Source of the DNA: Pseudovibrio sp947494035
Lineage (GTDB): Bacteria > Pseudomonadota > Alphaproteobacteria > Rhizobiales > Stappiaceae
DNA length: 64,000 nucleotides
Assembly: GCA_947494035.1 (NCBI GenBank)
Contig: CANLTN010000023.1
Coordinates: 1-64,000, forward strand
Direction of reading: 5' to 3'
Under the pieces are notes generated by a model, which worked only from the letters and a program-made list of their open reading frames with translations, was not told the DNA's origin and did not search any database. Both the position numbers and the translations under genes were made by a program. Positions 56,143 through 64,000 of the stretch are shown here, piece by piece (within the stretch, counting starts at the first letter, position 1; every line of letters starts with the position of its first letter).

Positions 56143-57071
56143 AGCCTGACTCAAAAGTTCTCTACTAAACGTAATACCTTGCAATTCGCCTTGTGAGGGT
56201 TCTGATATGGGCAATGGTTGCCCATGCAGCAGATACACAGGTTGAATTCTCCCAATCTTTTGCCAGCCTGCGGCATCTGCCAATCCAAGAATATGTGCGT
56301 TCTACAACCCAACGCATGGGAAGGACCTTAAAGCCCTTGCTATGGCCAGAGCGCTTTATGATTTTCACCGTCCACTTTCCTTGCCCTGCCAACGCCAGAG
56401 GGAGTTTATCGCCGGAATATCCTCCATCCGCGAATACGTGACGTAGCCACGGGATCCGCCAGCGGGCAGCCTTGAACACTTCAGGTGCGCGTCCCGGTCC
56501 TGAATGCCAGCACAGTGAACAAGAATAATCAGGAGATTTCCAAGTGTATCGGTTAGAATATGGCGCTTGCGTCCCTTTGTCTTTTTGCCTGCATCATAGC
56601 CACAAACTCCGCCGCTTTCTGTCGTTTTGACCGATTGACTGTCGATCATTCCGGCTGTCGGGCTGGCTTGTCGTCCCTCCATCTCCCGATCCAACTGAAC
56701 AAGCAGATGGTTGAGTGTCTCCCAAAGCCCGGAGCAAACCCAATCATAGAAATAGTGCTGCACTGTGGAGCTGGGAGGAAAGTCTTTGGGCAGCATCCGC
56801 CACTGACAGCCACTGGAGGCGATATAGAGGATTGCGTTCATGACGCAGCGCAGACCGGTCTTGCGCGGGCGCCCTCCTGGCTTGGACGGAGGAAGGAGCG
56901 GAGCCACCAAATCCCATTCCCGATCCGTCAAATCGCTTGGATAACGACACGTCTCACGCTTATAATCTGACCGAGTGATATTACACCACGGCATATGACC
57001 CTCCATCTGTTCTCGCAAAACAATGGAAGCATAATCCGCTGATATCACTCAATTACTTTTGGGTCAGGCTC
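56143..57071 (-). mobile_element. IS5-family (IS1031-like) insertion sequence, complete ends
   Basis: 929 bp bounded by 17-bp inverted repeats GAGCCTGACTCAAAAGT and its complement with one mismatch, flanked by the target duplication TTA (56140-56142 and 57072-57074). One transposase inside is broken by a one-base deletion. Confidence 0.9.
56165..57048 (-). pseudogene. IS5-family transposase, frameshifted
   Basis: The N-terminal part (YPSDLTDREWDLVAPLLPP, LYIASSGCQWRMLPKDFPP, GMIDSQSVKTTESGG) is in one frame. The C-terminal part (FADGGYSGDKL, RWVVERTYSWIGRCRRLAKDWE) is in another. The shift lies near 56490 where one G seems missing after IQDRD. The DDE residues are otherwise present. Confidence 0.85.
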
Positions 57072-57419
57072 TTAGAAACAAGTTTGATGGGGTCCCTTGG
57101 AGGTGAAACCCAGCTATGATTGGATGGATCAATGGCTGGCACCAGTACAGCTTTGATCGAACTAATGGTTCGCAGGATTGCTCGATGTCGCTATTCTTGA
57201 CCAGACTCTCAGGGGGAAAAGGAGTATGGTCCACATTGTGCTGGTTGGGCTTCATCCCTAATGGAGATGATGGGCAATGCGCTTCTAGAAATTGCGACTG
57301 CCATGGATGAAGTTTTTGGATGAGGAGGTTTAGTAAGTAACAATAACCTTGTGCTTGCCTCGACATTGGCCTTTATCCGTTGCCAACCATCAATCCAAAG
57401 GCACATATAGCAGGTTATT

Positions 57420-58070
57420 TTGACGACCAACCATCCACTACACGCTAGAAGCTGGCAAATGGCCATCTACCAAGGCATTGGTCGAAGTGCAAACACACCG
57501 GAAATCATGAAGCCTGTCATTCGCCAGATTGTTGCCTTGGAGCTCACGGAGTTACGCAATTATCGCCTAGCATGCATCGCCTTCTTCCTGTCACGCAGAG
57601 ACAAGGTGTTCGATCTGATCAACACGGAAGAGCAACGCCGGTTTGTACAGATCTCAAGCTACTATCTTGTAGAAGGTCAGCAACTAGCGACAAAACCTTA
57701 TAGTCAACTCTATAGCTATACTCTTCTTCTAATTGGGGGGCTGTTGCGCTTCCGAACAAGAGACCCATTTGCCTTTATTCCAGATGCATGTGGCCTAGGA
57801 AGAGAACTCAACGGAGCTTTAAAGAAGCTTTGGCGGGTTTGGAGAGAGTATCTCGCATCCACAAAACCCTGGAGTTGAACAGAGAAGTCGAAGTCACGAG
57901 TGAACTCTTGAAGGTATTTCAGGGTGACAAAGTAGGCCCGATTTGCTGCGAGCGATTCTTGACGTTGCCATCCAAGACAGGTGAAGCCCTAGATTGGGGT
58001 GAGACCTGCGTCTTATCTGCCCTCACCTTGCTAGGTTCTTTCCAGCCCCCCTCCACCGTGCGGGAGGCGC
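57420..58070 (+). pseudogene. Unknown gene, probably frameshifted
   Basis: A coding-like frame (from ANTPEIMKPVIRQIVALELTEL to ACGLGRELNGAL) seems to continue after a shift near 57820 as KEALAGLERVSRIHKTLELN and SELLKVFQGDKVG. No domain recognised. The start is unclear (a TTG at 57420 or an ATG at 57459). Confidence 0.3.
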
Positions 58071-59221
58071 AGCGCAGCATATCGGCAGATTTTTGCGATT
58101 TTTCTCCAAGCTTCCTTTTCATATATAGGAACAAAAACAAACAACAGATGTTCTTTGATGGATGTAGAGGAATAAAATCTTCAGCTAAGCGAGCGACAGC
58201 TCAGGCTGAAAACCAAAATCGGAAACGATGAGGCATTCAAGATGTCAGCACCATCCCTACGCACGCATATGTAAGGTGAGTGCCGCAATCTATATTGACA
58301 GCACCCTCAAGCTATGGCCTGATAGATTCAAGTTAGGTTTGATCCCTCATCGGACTTGCGGCGGCAATGCGGCTCATCACAGTAGAGCCACGTACTTCAC
58401 AGACGCTCACAACCTAACTATCCATCACTAAAAGTAGTCGCGTAAGATGTCACTGGATCTCAGCACCCTTATCAATACACAGGGACGTTAGTGTCACATT
58501 TACCTAAACGTATCTCAGGTAGTTATATTTTCTCTAAAGAACGTCGTCCCAAAGCAGCTGTAGGTATAGACGAGAGTCACGCCAGCAACGAATCAATTGC
58601 TTGTAGTGCCCTCTGTCCTGGCGCTCTGAAACTTATGAACCACATTCATTTCATAAAATACGATCATCGCGCTGTATGGACCTTTAAAGCTCTACCAACA
58701 TATCTGCCGATTAATCACAACCTTTCTCTCAACCACTTCATCCAGCGCCGCCAACGGCGCCCTCAGACCATACTGAGGAGTTTTCGTCAAAGTTCCGCTC
58801 CCCCTCCAGTATGACTCACGCCAAGTGCGGAGGAGAAGGACTGGATGAAATACTGAGAGTCTCCCCGCCAAGGCCGGACCGTAAGGCACCTCCCTAAAGA
58901 GGTTCGAGGCGCGGATGATGCAAAGTTCTTACTCACTCCTGCATGGACAGTACAGACAGACGATGAGACCCACAGAAGCCCGTGGGCGTAGATAATCGAG
59001 GTGTTGGTACTCCGTATCTAAAGCCAGCTCCTGACGGCCCTTACAGCCCTCATCAAAGCAGGTCGTGGTAACCTCCGGCAACATAACTAAGCCGTTGGGC
59101 TGGGTTCAATTTTCACCCTCGTCACTCAGCCCCCTACGCTGCCCTCCCGTAGTGTGAAAGCACATTTTCTGTACTCTCGATACTATCCAATGGGAACCTG
59201 TGTCAGAAGTGGAGAAGAGGG
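58071..59221. other. Gene-poor DNA of the island
   Basis: Over 1 kb with only short unsupported frames. From about 58805 the sequence becomes GC-richer and non-coding and leads into the palindrome cluster. No intron, tRNA or known RNA motif was recognised. Confidence 0.4.
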
Positions 59222-59453
59222 TTGACCGGTGGAGCGCGCGCCTACGCTCGTTTCGGGGCAGGTACTTACCTGCCCGTACCCGATAGGGTGAAACAGCGCG
59301 CGTGAGACCGGTCAAGGGAATGCCGGACCCTGGTGCGCCCCCTCACAGGCCGCGCCCGAAGGGCGAAGGCGGTCTGTGAGGGGGGGATAAAAACGGAACG
59401 TTTTTACGCTCTAGGGCATTCCCGACCCTCGGCTGGTTGAGGGCATATTGCCC
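59222..59453. repeat. Cluster of nested palindromes next to the primase gene
   Basis: Two large nested structures side by side. First: TTGACCGGT 59222-59230 with 59307-59315, inside it a seven-bp CG stem (59235-59241 with 59296-59302) and a nine-bp hairpin GGGCAGGTA (59256-59264 with 59267-59275). Second: GGGAATGCC 59316-59324 with 59415-59423, inside it a 16-bp stem (59338-59353 with 59369-59384, one G-T pair) capped by CGCCC-GAA-GGGCG, and a small AAAACG/CGTTTT hairpin. Two further small hairpins follow (CCCTC/GAGGG, GGGCA/TGCCC). It may be a replication origin or a structured RNA. Confidence 0.75.
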
Positions 59454-59502
59454 CATGAGTGCACGTTAGGCTTGGGTTTAATAACAAATTGACACGAGAA
59501 GC

Positions 59503-60867
59503 CTAATATAACTTGGCAAACTCAAACCTGAGGATCACGAAGACATTTTCGAGATTGTCTATTCTAGTACCGTTTGGATAGTGCGCTTGATGCTCGAGAT
59601 AGGCTACTTGTGAGCGCTGTAAAGTACGGACTGATTTACCATTCAGTTGAGCAATTTGTTTCCACGTCAGCCCCTCTGCATTGCGATACCTGTCGACTTC
59701 TTTACCTAAAATGATGCGTTCACTTGATGTCATATTGTGACGACCGTTGGCCCTTGTAGCCCGTCGTTCCTTTCTCTGTTGCTTTTTTCGCTGTTCTTTC
59801 AGGTCTTTGGTTGCCAAGTTCCTCAGATTAGCTCTAATCATCTCCTCTTTGGTGATCTTAAGCATAGCTATCATCTTTTGGGCTGTGTAGTGGTATCGTG
59901 TTGTGCGGATCGTCCCCTTGAATGTCTTTTGCTCCCCATCAGCAGCCTGCTCTGCGCGTTTGATTACAGATGAAAAACGCTCATTTAAGTTTGAACAAGG
60001 AAGACTAAACTTAACGCAGATTTTCTGTGCTTCCTTGACAATATGCTCTGGCGCATAAATCCAGCTGCAAGCAACAACGATGAGTAAGACAAAATCTTCG
60101 ACCATGCTCTGCGGGATTTCGGACATCCTGCGACAGGCAAGTACCTTCTCGATATCAGTTAGGTTGGTGCGCCATAGAGTGGTTTTATTTTTCATACCAG
60201 TCGCCGGGGGTGCGCCCCTTCTCTCAGCTGGCCTGGGTATAATACGTGGCCCCGAGACGGCAGTTTCAATCAAAGCAAAGTTATAACGTTCATCATTACC
60301 ATAGAGGTATGTTTTCTTATATGTATCGTGTCTGTTGGAGCCAGCCACGCGCATCATAGCGCATTCGCCCTGGTTCTTGGTTGATGCCCCAAAACCAGCA
60401 AGCATTGCTTGGAGTCCCGTTTGAACTTTAATCCATTGATCAAGTTTGTGTGCGGGTATCGGCTTAATCAGCCAGGTGAGGTGCAGCCCTTGATGGGTGA
60501 AGTAAACGAGGCTCGGTCTCGGTAGGAAGTTCTCGTCCAGATGCGCCAGCACTGCTTCAGCTATCTCTTGCTGTGTTTTGTTGCAGGCGGCGGTAGTTCT
60601 GTAAAAATCTAAATCAACGTATAGAGCAGACAATTCCGCAAGTGCATCACTGTTACGGATGCCAATGTAGCGTTGGAAAGAGACATGTTGTTCTTTGCAG
60701 CCCTCTTTTTCTGCAGCTTGCTGTCGTGCCCACTCAGGACTGCCATGAGATTGGAACCACGCCCCTGCCTGCTTAGAGGCATAACAGACGACTCCGCTGC
60801 TTCCAGCAGGATGCAATGCTTCGAGATGTTCACGAGCGTTTAGCTCGCGATAGTCGCGTAAAGACAT
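59503..60867 (-). CDS. RepB-primase-like (AEP) replication protein
   Basis: A 454-residue protein that looks like an archaeo-eukaryotic-type primase of plasmids and phages. Candidate catalytic motifs are LYVDLDFYR (D-x-D, about residue 85), FTHQGLHLTW (his motif, about 125) and MMRVAGSNRHDTYKK (about 175). The C-terminal part is basic (QRKERRATRANGR) and ends with a helix-turn-helix-like WKQIAQLNGKSVRTLQRSQ. It probably primes or starts replication of the excised island. The palindrome cluster lies 50 bases past its stop. Confidence 0.65.
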   Translation of the reverse strand: MSLRDYRELNAREHLEALHPAGSSGVVCYASKQAGAWFQSHGSPEWARQQAAEKEGCKEQHVSFQRYIGIRNSDALAELSALYVDLDFYRTTAACNKTQQEIAEAVLAHLDENFLPRPSLVYFTHQGLHLTWLIKPIPAHKLDQWIKVQTGLQAMLAGFGASTKNQGECAMMRVAGSNRHDTYKKTYLYGNDERYNFALIETAVSGPRIIPRPAERRGAPPATGMKNKTTLWRTNLTDIEKVLACRRMSEIPQSMVEDFVLLIVVACSWIYAPEHIVKEAQKICVKFSLPCSNLNERFSSVIKRAEQAADGEQKTFKGTIRTTRYHYTAQKMIAMLKITKEEMIRANLRNLATKDLKEQRKKQQRKERRATRANGRHNMTSSERIILGKEVDRYRNAEGLTWKQIAQLNGKSVRTLQRSQVAYLEHQAHYPNGTRIDNLENVFVILRFEFAKLY

Positions 60868-61943
60868 AGGTCTCCCCCCTTACTGAAAGTTAGAAAACCT
60901 GCGCAGTACGAGCCGTGCAATACCCATCGAGCATTGTTAGACGAACGCATCTACTCCTGCGAATAAACGCAGACTAGAGTAGCGTAAGCACTTGTTATCT
61001 AACTTTTAAATACTAATTGGATTGCTCTATTGCTCTTAAAATCTGACGCACATTATCTTCGATTGTTCTTCGTAAGCATCAGAGAGCCTCACAGATTGAA
61101 TTGATCGAAATGACCACTAAAAAATAAAATATGAAAAATATAGATGTGGCAACACCAAGATCTATTACCACAAGTTTTCAGGGAGCATAACAGCCTTGCT
61201 CATCGGGAAGGTTATGTTAATTTTGAAATGCTGACCACCATTCAGTTATGGGGTACAAACCTCTCTGGATCGGTAGCATTCAGGCTACAAGACTCACTCA
61301 TAGGAGAACGCGGCATGCGATCACTTCGATAAAGCTAGAAATTTTAGATAAATATGATGAAAAATAAGCTTTTTTGAATTGATGACGATATCGCAAGCCG
61401 CAGTTTTGCCGGAGTAGTTGGACACCATATATCCCGCCGTCCTTCCTTCTCAAAGCTGCATAGAACAACCAAACGTGCACCTGATGACCACCTATATTGG
61501 TGCCGTTGGATGCTCGTTCTTTGACGGACTATGGAGTGTCTAATGAGGAAGACAATGCTACCAGTGTACACCAGTATCTCTGCTTTTTTAAATATGAGGC
61601 AGGCGCAAGAACAACGCGCTGAGAGACTATGGAGGCAAACGGGGACTTATACCTGTGCGTCTAATGAGCCTGAGTGTGTAAGCATGACAAACAGTGCTGC
61701 TCAGCACACTACCGAGACACCTTCTACTGGTCCACCCACACCGAGGGCGTGAACACTGTCTAAAAGAGGCCAGCACGCAAGGACACTGTGTCAAATATCG
61801 CTTTACTCACATGCAGGACTGTCATCGCACGAGTGTCTACGCGCGTGTTGTATAACGCCATTCTTCTCAAAAGGAGATAAGTTGGCGCGTTATAAGCTTA
61901 GGCAGACTTCGCATGGCAACCCATCTTGCCAAAGGAATGAATA
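60868..61943. other. Upstream region of the primase gene and spacer
   Basis: About 1 kb with no convincing gene; short frames at 61144-61332 and 61531-61752 have no recognised domain. It should contain the primase promoter. Confidence 0.4.
60951..60982. promoter_or_regulatory. Palindrome upstream of the primase gene
   Basis: CTACTC and CTGCG pair with CGCAG and GAGTAG around a six-base loop with a four-base bulge, about 85 bases before the primase start. A possible operator or iteron-like site. Confidence 0.4.
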
Positions 61944-62150
61944 ATGAAAGAGATCTCAGCACAGCTCAGGGAACTTCGGGAGGCCCGTGAGATTGCTGCG
62001 GAAGTCGTAGTGCGTTGCGGCGAGCGGTTCCTTCCTGTCTTCCAGCGCATTGACGAGGATTATGAATTACTTCAGAAGAAACAAGCCGCACTGGATAGGG
62101 CCCGACGATTGGTCGCCAATGATAATGAACCTAAAACGCGATCTTTTTGA
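61944..62150 (+). CDS. Small coiled-coil protein next to the integrase
   Basis: A 68-residue charged protein (ISAQLRELREAREIAAEVVV, YELLQKKQAALDRARRLV) predicted to be helical or coiled-coil. It has an AAAGGA ribosome site and its last 20 bases overlap the 3' end of the convergent integrase. No excisionase-type DNA-binding fold is obvious. Function unknown. Confidence 0.6.
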   Translation: MKEISAQLRELREAREIAAEVVVRCGERFLPVFQRIDEDYELLQKKQAALDRARRLVANDNEPKTRSF

Positions 62151-63438
62151 TTGCGTCTCTCTTGGTTTCCAGACTTCCACCAGTGCCATATTTGGGGCGT
62201 CCATAGCGATGCCCCATAAGTTCGACGCGTAACCGCTCGTCTACTCCCATCTCAAGCAAGCTCTCCTCAAATGAATGCCGAAGAGAATAGCAGGAGTGAT
62301 CCCCACTTTCATTCAGTCTGTTTACGCGTAGCCATTTGTTGACCGTGTTCGAGTAGTTTGTGGCACTCAGTTGATAACGCTGAATTCCCCCTCGCGCTAC
62401 AATGCGTTTGGCAGCGAAAAGTGAGACGCCCACCAATGGCATATCCCGTTTGGTGGTTGGAGTTTTCAGCTCGCGTTTATGTGTGTTGGTGTTGTGGGCG
62501 CGCACCTTGAAATAGGGAACTGGCCCCTCGAGACAAAAATCCTCTAGGAGTGATCCGGTTATCTCACTTGGCCGCAAACCGGTGTTCACTGTCATTAGGA
62601 GGATATCTCGTGCCTCTTCATTCAGCTTATTGAGTAGAGTTTTGTCTAGCAGGTTATTTGCAATCCAATCGCGGGAAAAGGAAGGCCGCTTAGCTTCGCT
62701 GTTATCCTCTTTGAGTTTGAGCCCAGCAAAGGGATTTATTAGGTCAATACCTTTTAAATCCGCCCATGTAGTAAAGATATGGCTCAGATGGCAGAGATCT
62801 TTGTTTGCGGAGTTATGCGACATCTGTTCGTCTTTGATGCGAGCGATCCACCAACTTCGGAATTTAAGGGCATCCTCGCGTGAAATGCTTTTGACATCCA
62901 TATCACCGATTACCGAGCAGAAATTGCGAACTGCCTTGATGCGCGGATTATGCCAGCGCCGTTTTTGATCAGGACTCTTCTGTAAACGCCTGTCTTCGGT
63001 CAGATCGATATATTCAGTGAAAGCTTCGGAGAGCAGGGTCGCAGGTTCATCAACCCCTCCCAACAGAGCATCAGCATGTAATGTCGCATTCTTTAGCCCA
63101 AGCGATAGTTTCACAGCTTTTAAACGCGGAGCAAGTTCGTTCGAGTTTGCTGCTACCAACTCAGACATGGGAATGTAAGCGAAGCCCTGTGAGGCTGCCA
63201 GCTGCACAATAGCAGCGTAGGAGCGCTGTGGGTTAGCATCATGACCTGCCGCCAGAGCCTCCCAAAAGGCCAGTAATTGCTGCTCAATCTGCCCCATCTT
63301 TCGCAATGCAATTTCGTGGCTATCAGTATGCAGGGAAATCAGAACTTTTTCACGCGGGTCGTATTGCTGAAAGCGCCTAGGAACCCGTTTACAATAATAA
63401 TAAGTCTTGTTTCGAAGAGCCAACCCCATAACGCACAC
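62131..63438 (-). CDS. Tyrosine integrase of the island
   Basis: A 435-residue phage-type site-specific recombinase. The C-terminal catalytic domain has the first arginine in NTGLRPSEI, the lysine in the KTPTTKRDMPL hairpin, the second arginine in YSLRHSFEE, the histidine in LMGHRYG and the likely nucleophilic tyrosine in RPKYGTGG. The first histidine of the usual H-x-x-R reads Y, as in some phage integrases. The N-terminal part (about 1-150) is arm- and core-binding. It lies 128 bases from the tRNA target, with the tandem repeats 13-46 bases before its start. Confidence 0.92.
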   Translation of the reverse strand: MCVMGLALRNKTYYYCKRVPRRFQQYDPREKVLISLHTDSHEIALRKMGQIEQQLLAFWEALAAGHDANPQRSYAAIVQLAASQGFAYIPMSELVAANSNELAPRLKAVKLSLGLKNATLHADALLGGVDEPATLLSEAFTEYIDLTEDRRLQKSPDQKRRWHNPRIKAVRNFCSVIGDMDVKSISREDALKFRSWWIARIKDEQMSHNSANKDLCHLSHIFTTWADLKGIDLINPFAGLKLKEDNSEAKRPSFSRDWIANNLLDKTLLNKLNEEARDILLMTVNTGLRPSEITGSLLEDFCLEGPVPYFKVRAHNTNTHKRELKTPTTKRDMPLVGVSLFAAKRIVARGGIQRYQLSATNYSNTVNKWLRVNRLNESGDHSCYSLRHSFEESLLEMGVDERLRVELMGHRYGRPKYGTGGSLETKRDAIKKIAF

Positions 63439-63450
63439 CCAAGATGTTCC

Positions 63451-63484
63451 ACAAACTGTGTCACAAAATGTGCTACAAAATCGG
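63451..63484 (+). repeat. Candidate integrase arm-binding repeats, right end
   Basis: Tandem 12-bp units ACAAACTGTGTC, ACAAAATGTGCT and a partial ACAAAATCGG. They are in the promoter of the integrase and match the left-end repeats at 31063. Confidence 0.6.
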
Positions 63485-63565
63485 TAATTCTGCCATCTAT
63501 GAAAAGTAATGGAGTTACTAAGCCACTGATCTTAAATTAAAATTACATATCAAAGCATTAGGGAA

Positions 63566-63586
63566 ATGGCGGACACGGAGGGATTC
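63566..63586. repeat. Attachment site (att) at the tRNA-Ser end of the island
   Basis: ATGGCGGACACGGAG (63566-63580) includes the CCA end and acceptor stem of the tRNA. It repeats at 30946-30960. Confidence 0.85.
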
Positions 63587-63656
63587 GAACCCTCGAGACC
63601 CTTCCGGGCCTACTCCCTTAGCAGGGGAGCGCCTTCGACCACTCGGCCACGTGTCC
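63567..63656 (-). tRNA. tRNA-Ser(GCU)
   Basis: A 90-base class II tRNA with encoded CCA. Acceptor stem GGACACG with CGTGTCC, anticodon loop CTGCTAA giving GCU, a long variable arm and TTCGAATC in the T loop. The 3' end is the attachment site of the island. Confidence 0.95.
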
Positions 63657-63912
63657 TTGAGGTGGTTACTACCCACTAACTGACCGTAGTTCAAGGCCGT
63701 TTTCGTCTTTTTTCAGTTTTTCCCCACGATCTATATTCGTAAGTCCTTGCAAGAAAATGCATAGAACGAAACGTGATTTGCAGGAGCGACGGAATTAGGA
63801 GGCCCTGCCCCTCCCCGTTTTCCCGCAGAAAGAAATTCGCGCGACCCTCTTTACAAGAATGCATAACAGACATAAATTCAATCAATCGATTGAACAAATA
63901 AAGGGTGTCGTC

Positions 63913-64000
63913 ATGTCAAATCATCCTAGCCCCGACGAACTGCGCGAAGCTCTGGCACCAGATACCCCTTCCGCCAAGACAAAGCGCGATCTCATTGAAT
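63913..64000 (+). CDS. Start of an unknown gene, cut by the window edge
   Basis: An ATG at 63913 after AAAGGGTG opens a frame that runs to the window end (MSNHPSPDELREALAP and on). It is outside the island, in host DNA. Too short to name. Confidence 0.5.
   Translation, partial: MSNHPSPDELREALAPDTPSAKTKRDLIE

Larger units (their letters stand above)
30946..63580. mobile_element. Genomic island integrated in tRNA-Ser(GCU), about 32.6 kb
   Basis: The island lies between ATGGCGGACACGGAG at 30946-30960 and the identical 15 bases at 63566-63580, which form the 3' end of a tRNA-Ser gene. After one mismatch five more bases (GATTC) also match. A tyrosine integrase gene starts 128 bases inside the tRNA end. 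Tandem 12-bp repeats lie just inside both ends in the same orientation. Cargo: IS elements, an autotransporter, a copper/cytochrome redox block, a primase-like replication gene. No relaxase or type IV secretion genes are seen, so it is integrative but not visibly conjugative. Confidence 0.88.

Noticed and set aside
31258..57071. Composite transposon formed by the two IS5-family elements
   Set aside because: The elements belong to different groups with different ends, each with its own target duplication.
58805..59221. Group II intron
   Set aside because: No reverse transcriptase and no recognisable domain V hairpin.
30946..63580. Self-transmissible conjugative element
   Set aside because: No relaxase, coupling protein or type IV secretion genes seen.

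Overview
The window comes from the chromosome of an alphaproteobacterium, most likely Hyphomicrobiales and perhaps a Stappiaceae/Pseudovibrio-like marine bacterium. The evidence is the rpoZ-rsh-pyrE-DUF2062-acpS-lepB-rnc-era-recO-parC order, several Omp2b-type porins whose mature ends begin AADLP, and an ECF41 sigma operon. The genus is inferred from style only.

Bases 1-18000 are core housekeeping DNA: family 5 uracil-DNA glycosylase and a NYN protein; rpoZ and the (p)ppGpp synthetase/hydrolase rsh; an orotate phosphoribosyltransferase-like gene that has lost its PRPP loop; acpS, lepB, rnc, era, recO; parC; then yjjX, smpB and dapA on the other strand and a soluble lytic transglycosylase. Bases 18000-30700 hold an alpha/beta hydrolase, four porin genes on the minus strand, a frameshifted FkbM methyltransferase, a secreted RidA protein, and an ECF41 operon (membrane protein, CxxC carboxymuconolactone decarboxylase-like protein, sigma factor) preceded by a textbook ECF41 promoter.

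Bases 30946-63580 form one integrated genomic island of about 32.6 kb. It lies between a 15-bp direct copy of the 3' end of tRNA-Ser(GCU) and the tRNA gene itself. A tyrosine integrase sits next to the tRNA, and tandem 12-bp repeats (candidate integrase arm sites) lie just inside both ends. From left to right the island carries an IS5-family (IS427-like) element, an autotransporter, and a large periplasmic redox/copper block. That block has a small cytochrome c, a beta-propeller protein, a DsbD/ScsB-type reductase, small His/Cys/Met-rich secreted proteins, a Met-rich cytochrome c', a dihaem cytochrome c, a multicopper oxidase, an L,D-transpeptidase, another cytochrome c, a DsbA-like protein, an orphan MotB/OmpA protein, and an operon of response regulator, histidine kinase and CcmF-CcmG-CcmH-CcmI. 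Decayed DNA follows (autotransporter barrel relic, IS6 remnant), then a CueO-like multicopper oxidase, a complete but frameshifted IS5/IS1031-type element, a gene-poor stretch with a dense set of nested palindromes, a RepB-primase-like replication protein, a small conserved-looking ORF and the integrase.

The best candidate for a new system is this cargo. A two-component system is co-transcribed with a haem-ligation module and sits beside four c-type cytochromes, two multicopper oxidases and a thiol-redox pair. At least seven of the proteins carry Met/His/Cys-rich segments, which points to copper sensing, oxidation or detoxification in the periplasm. Related palindromic or direct-repeat sites occur in three of its promoter regions. 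The second candidate is the palindrome cluster beside the primase gene, a possible replication origin or structured RNA of the island.
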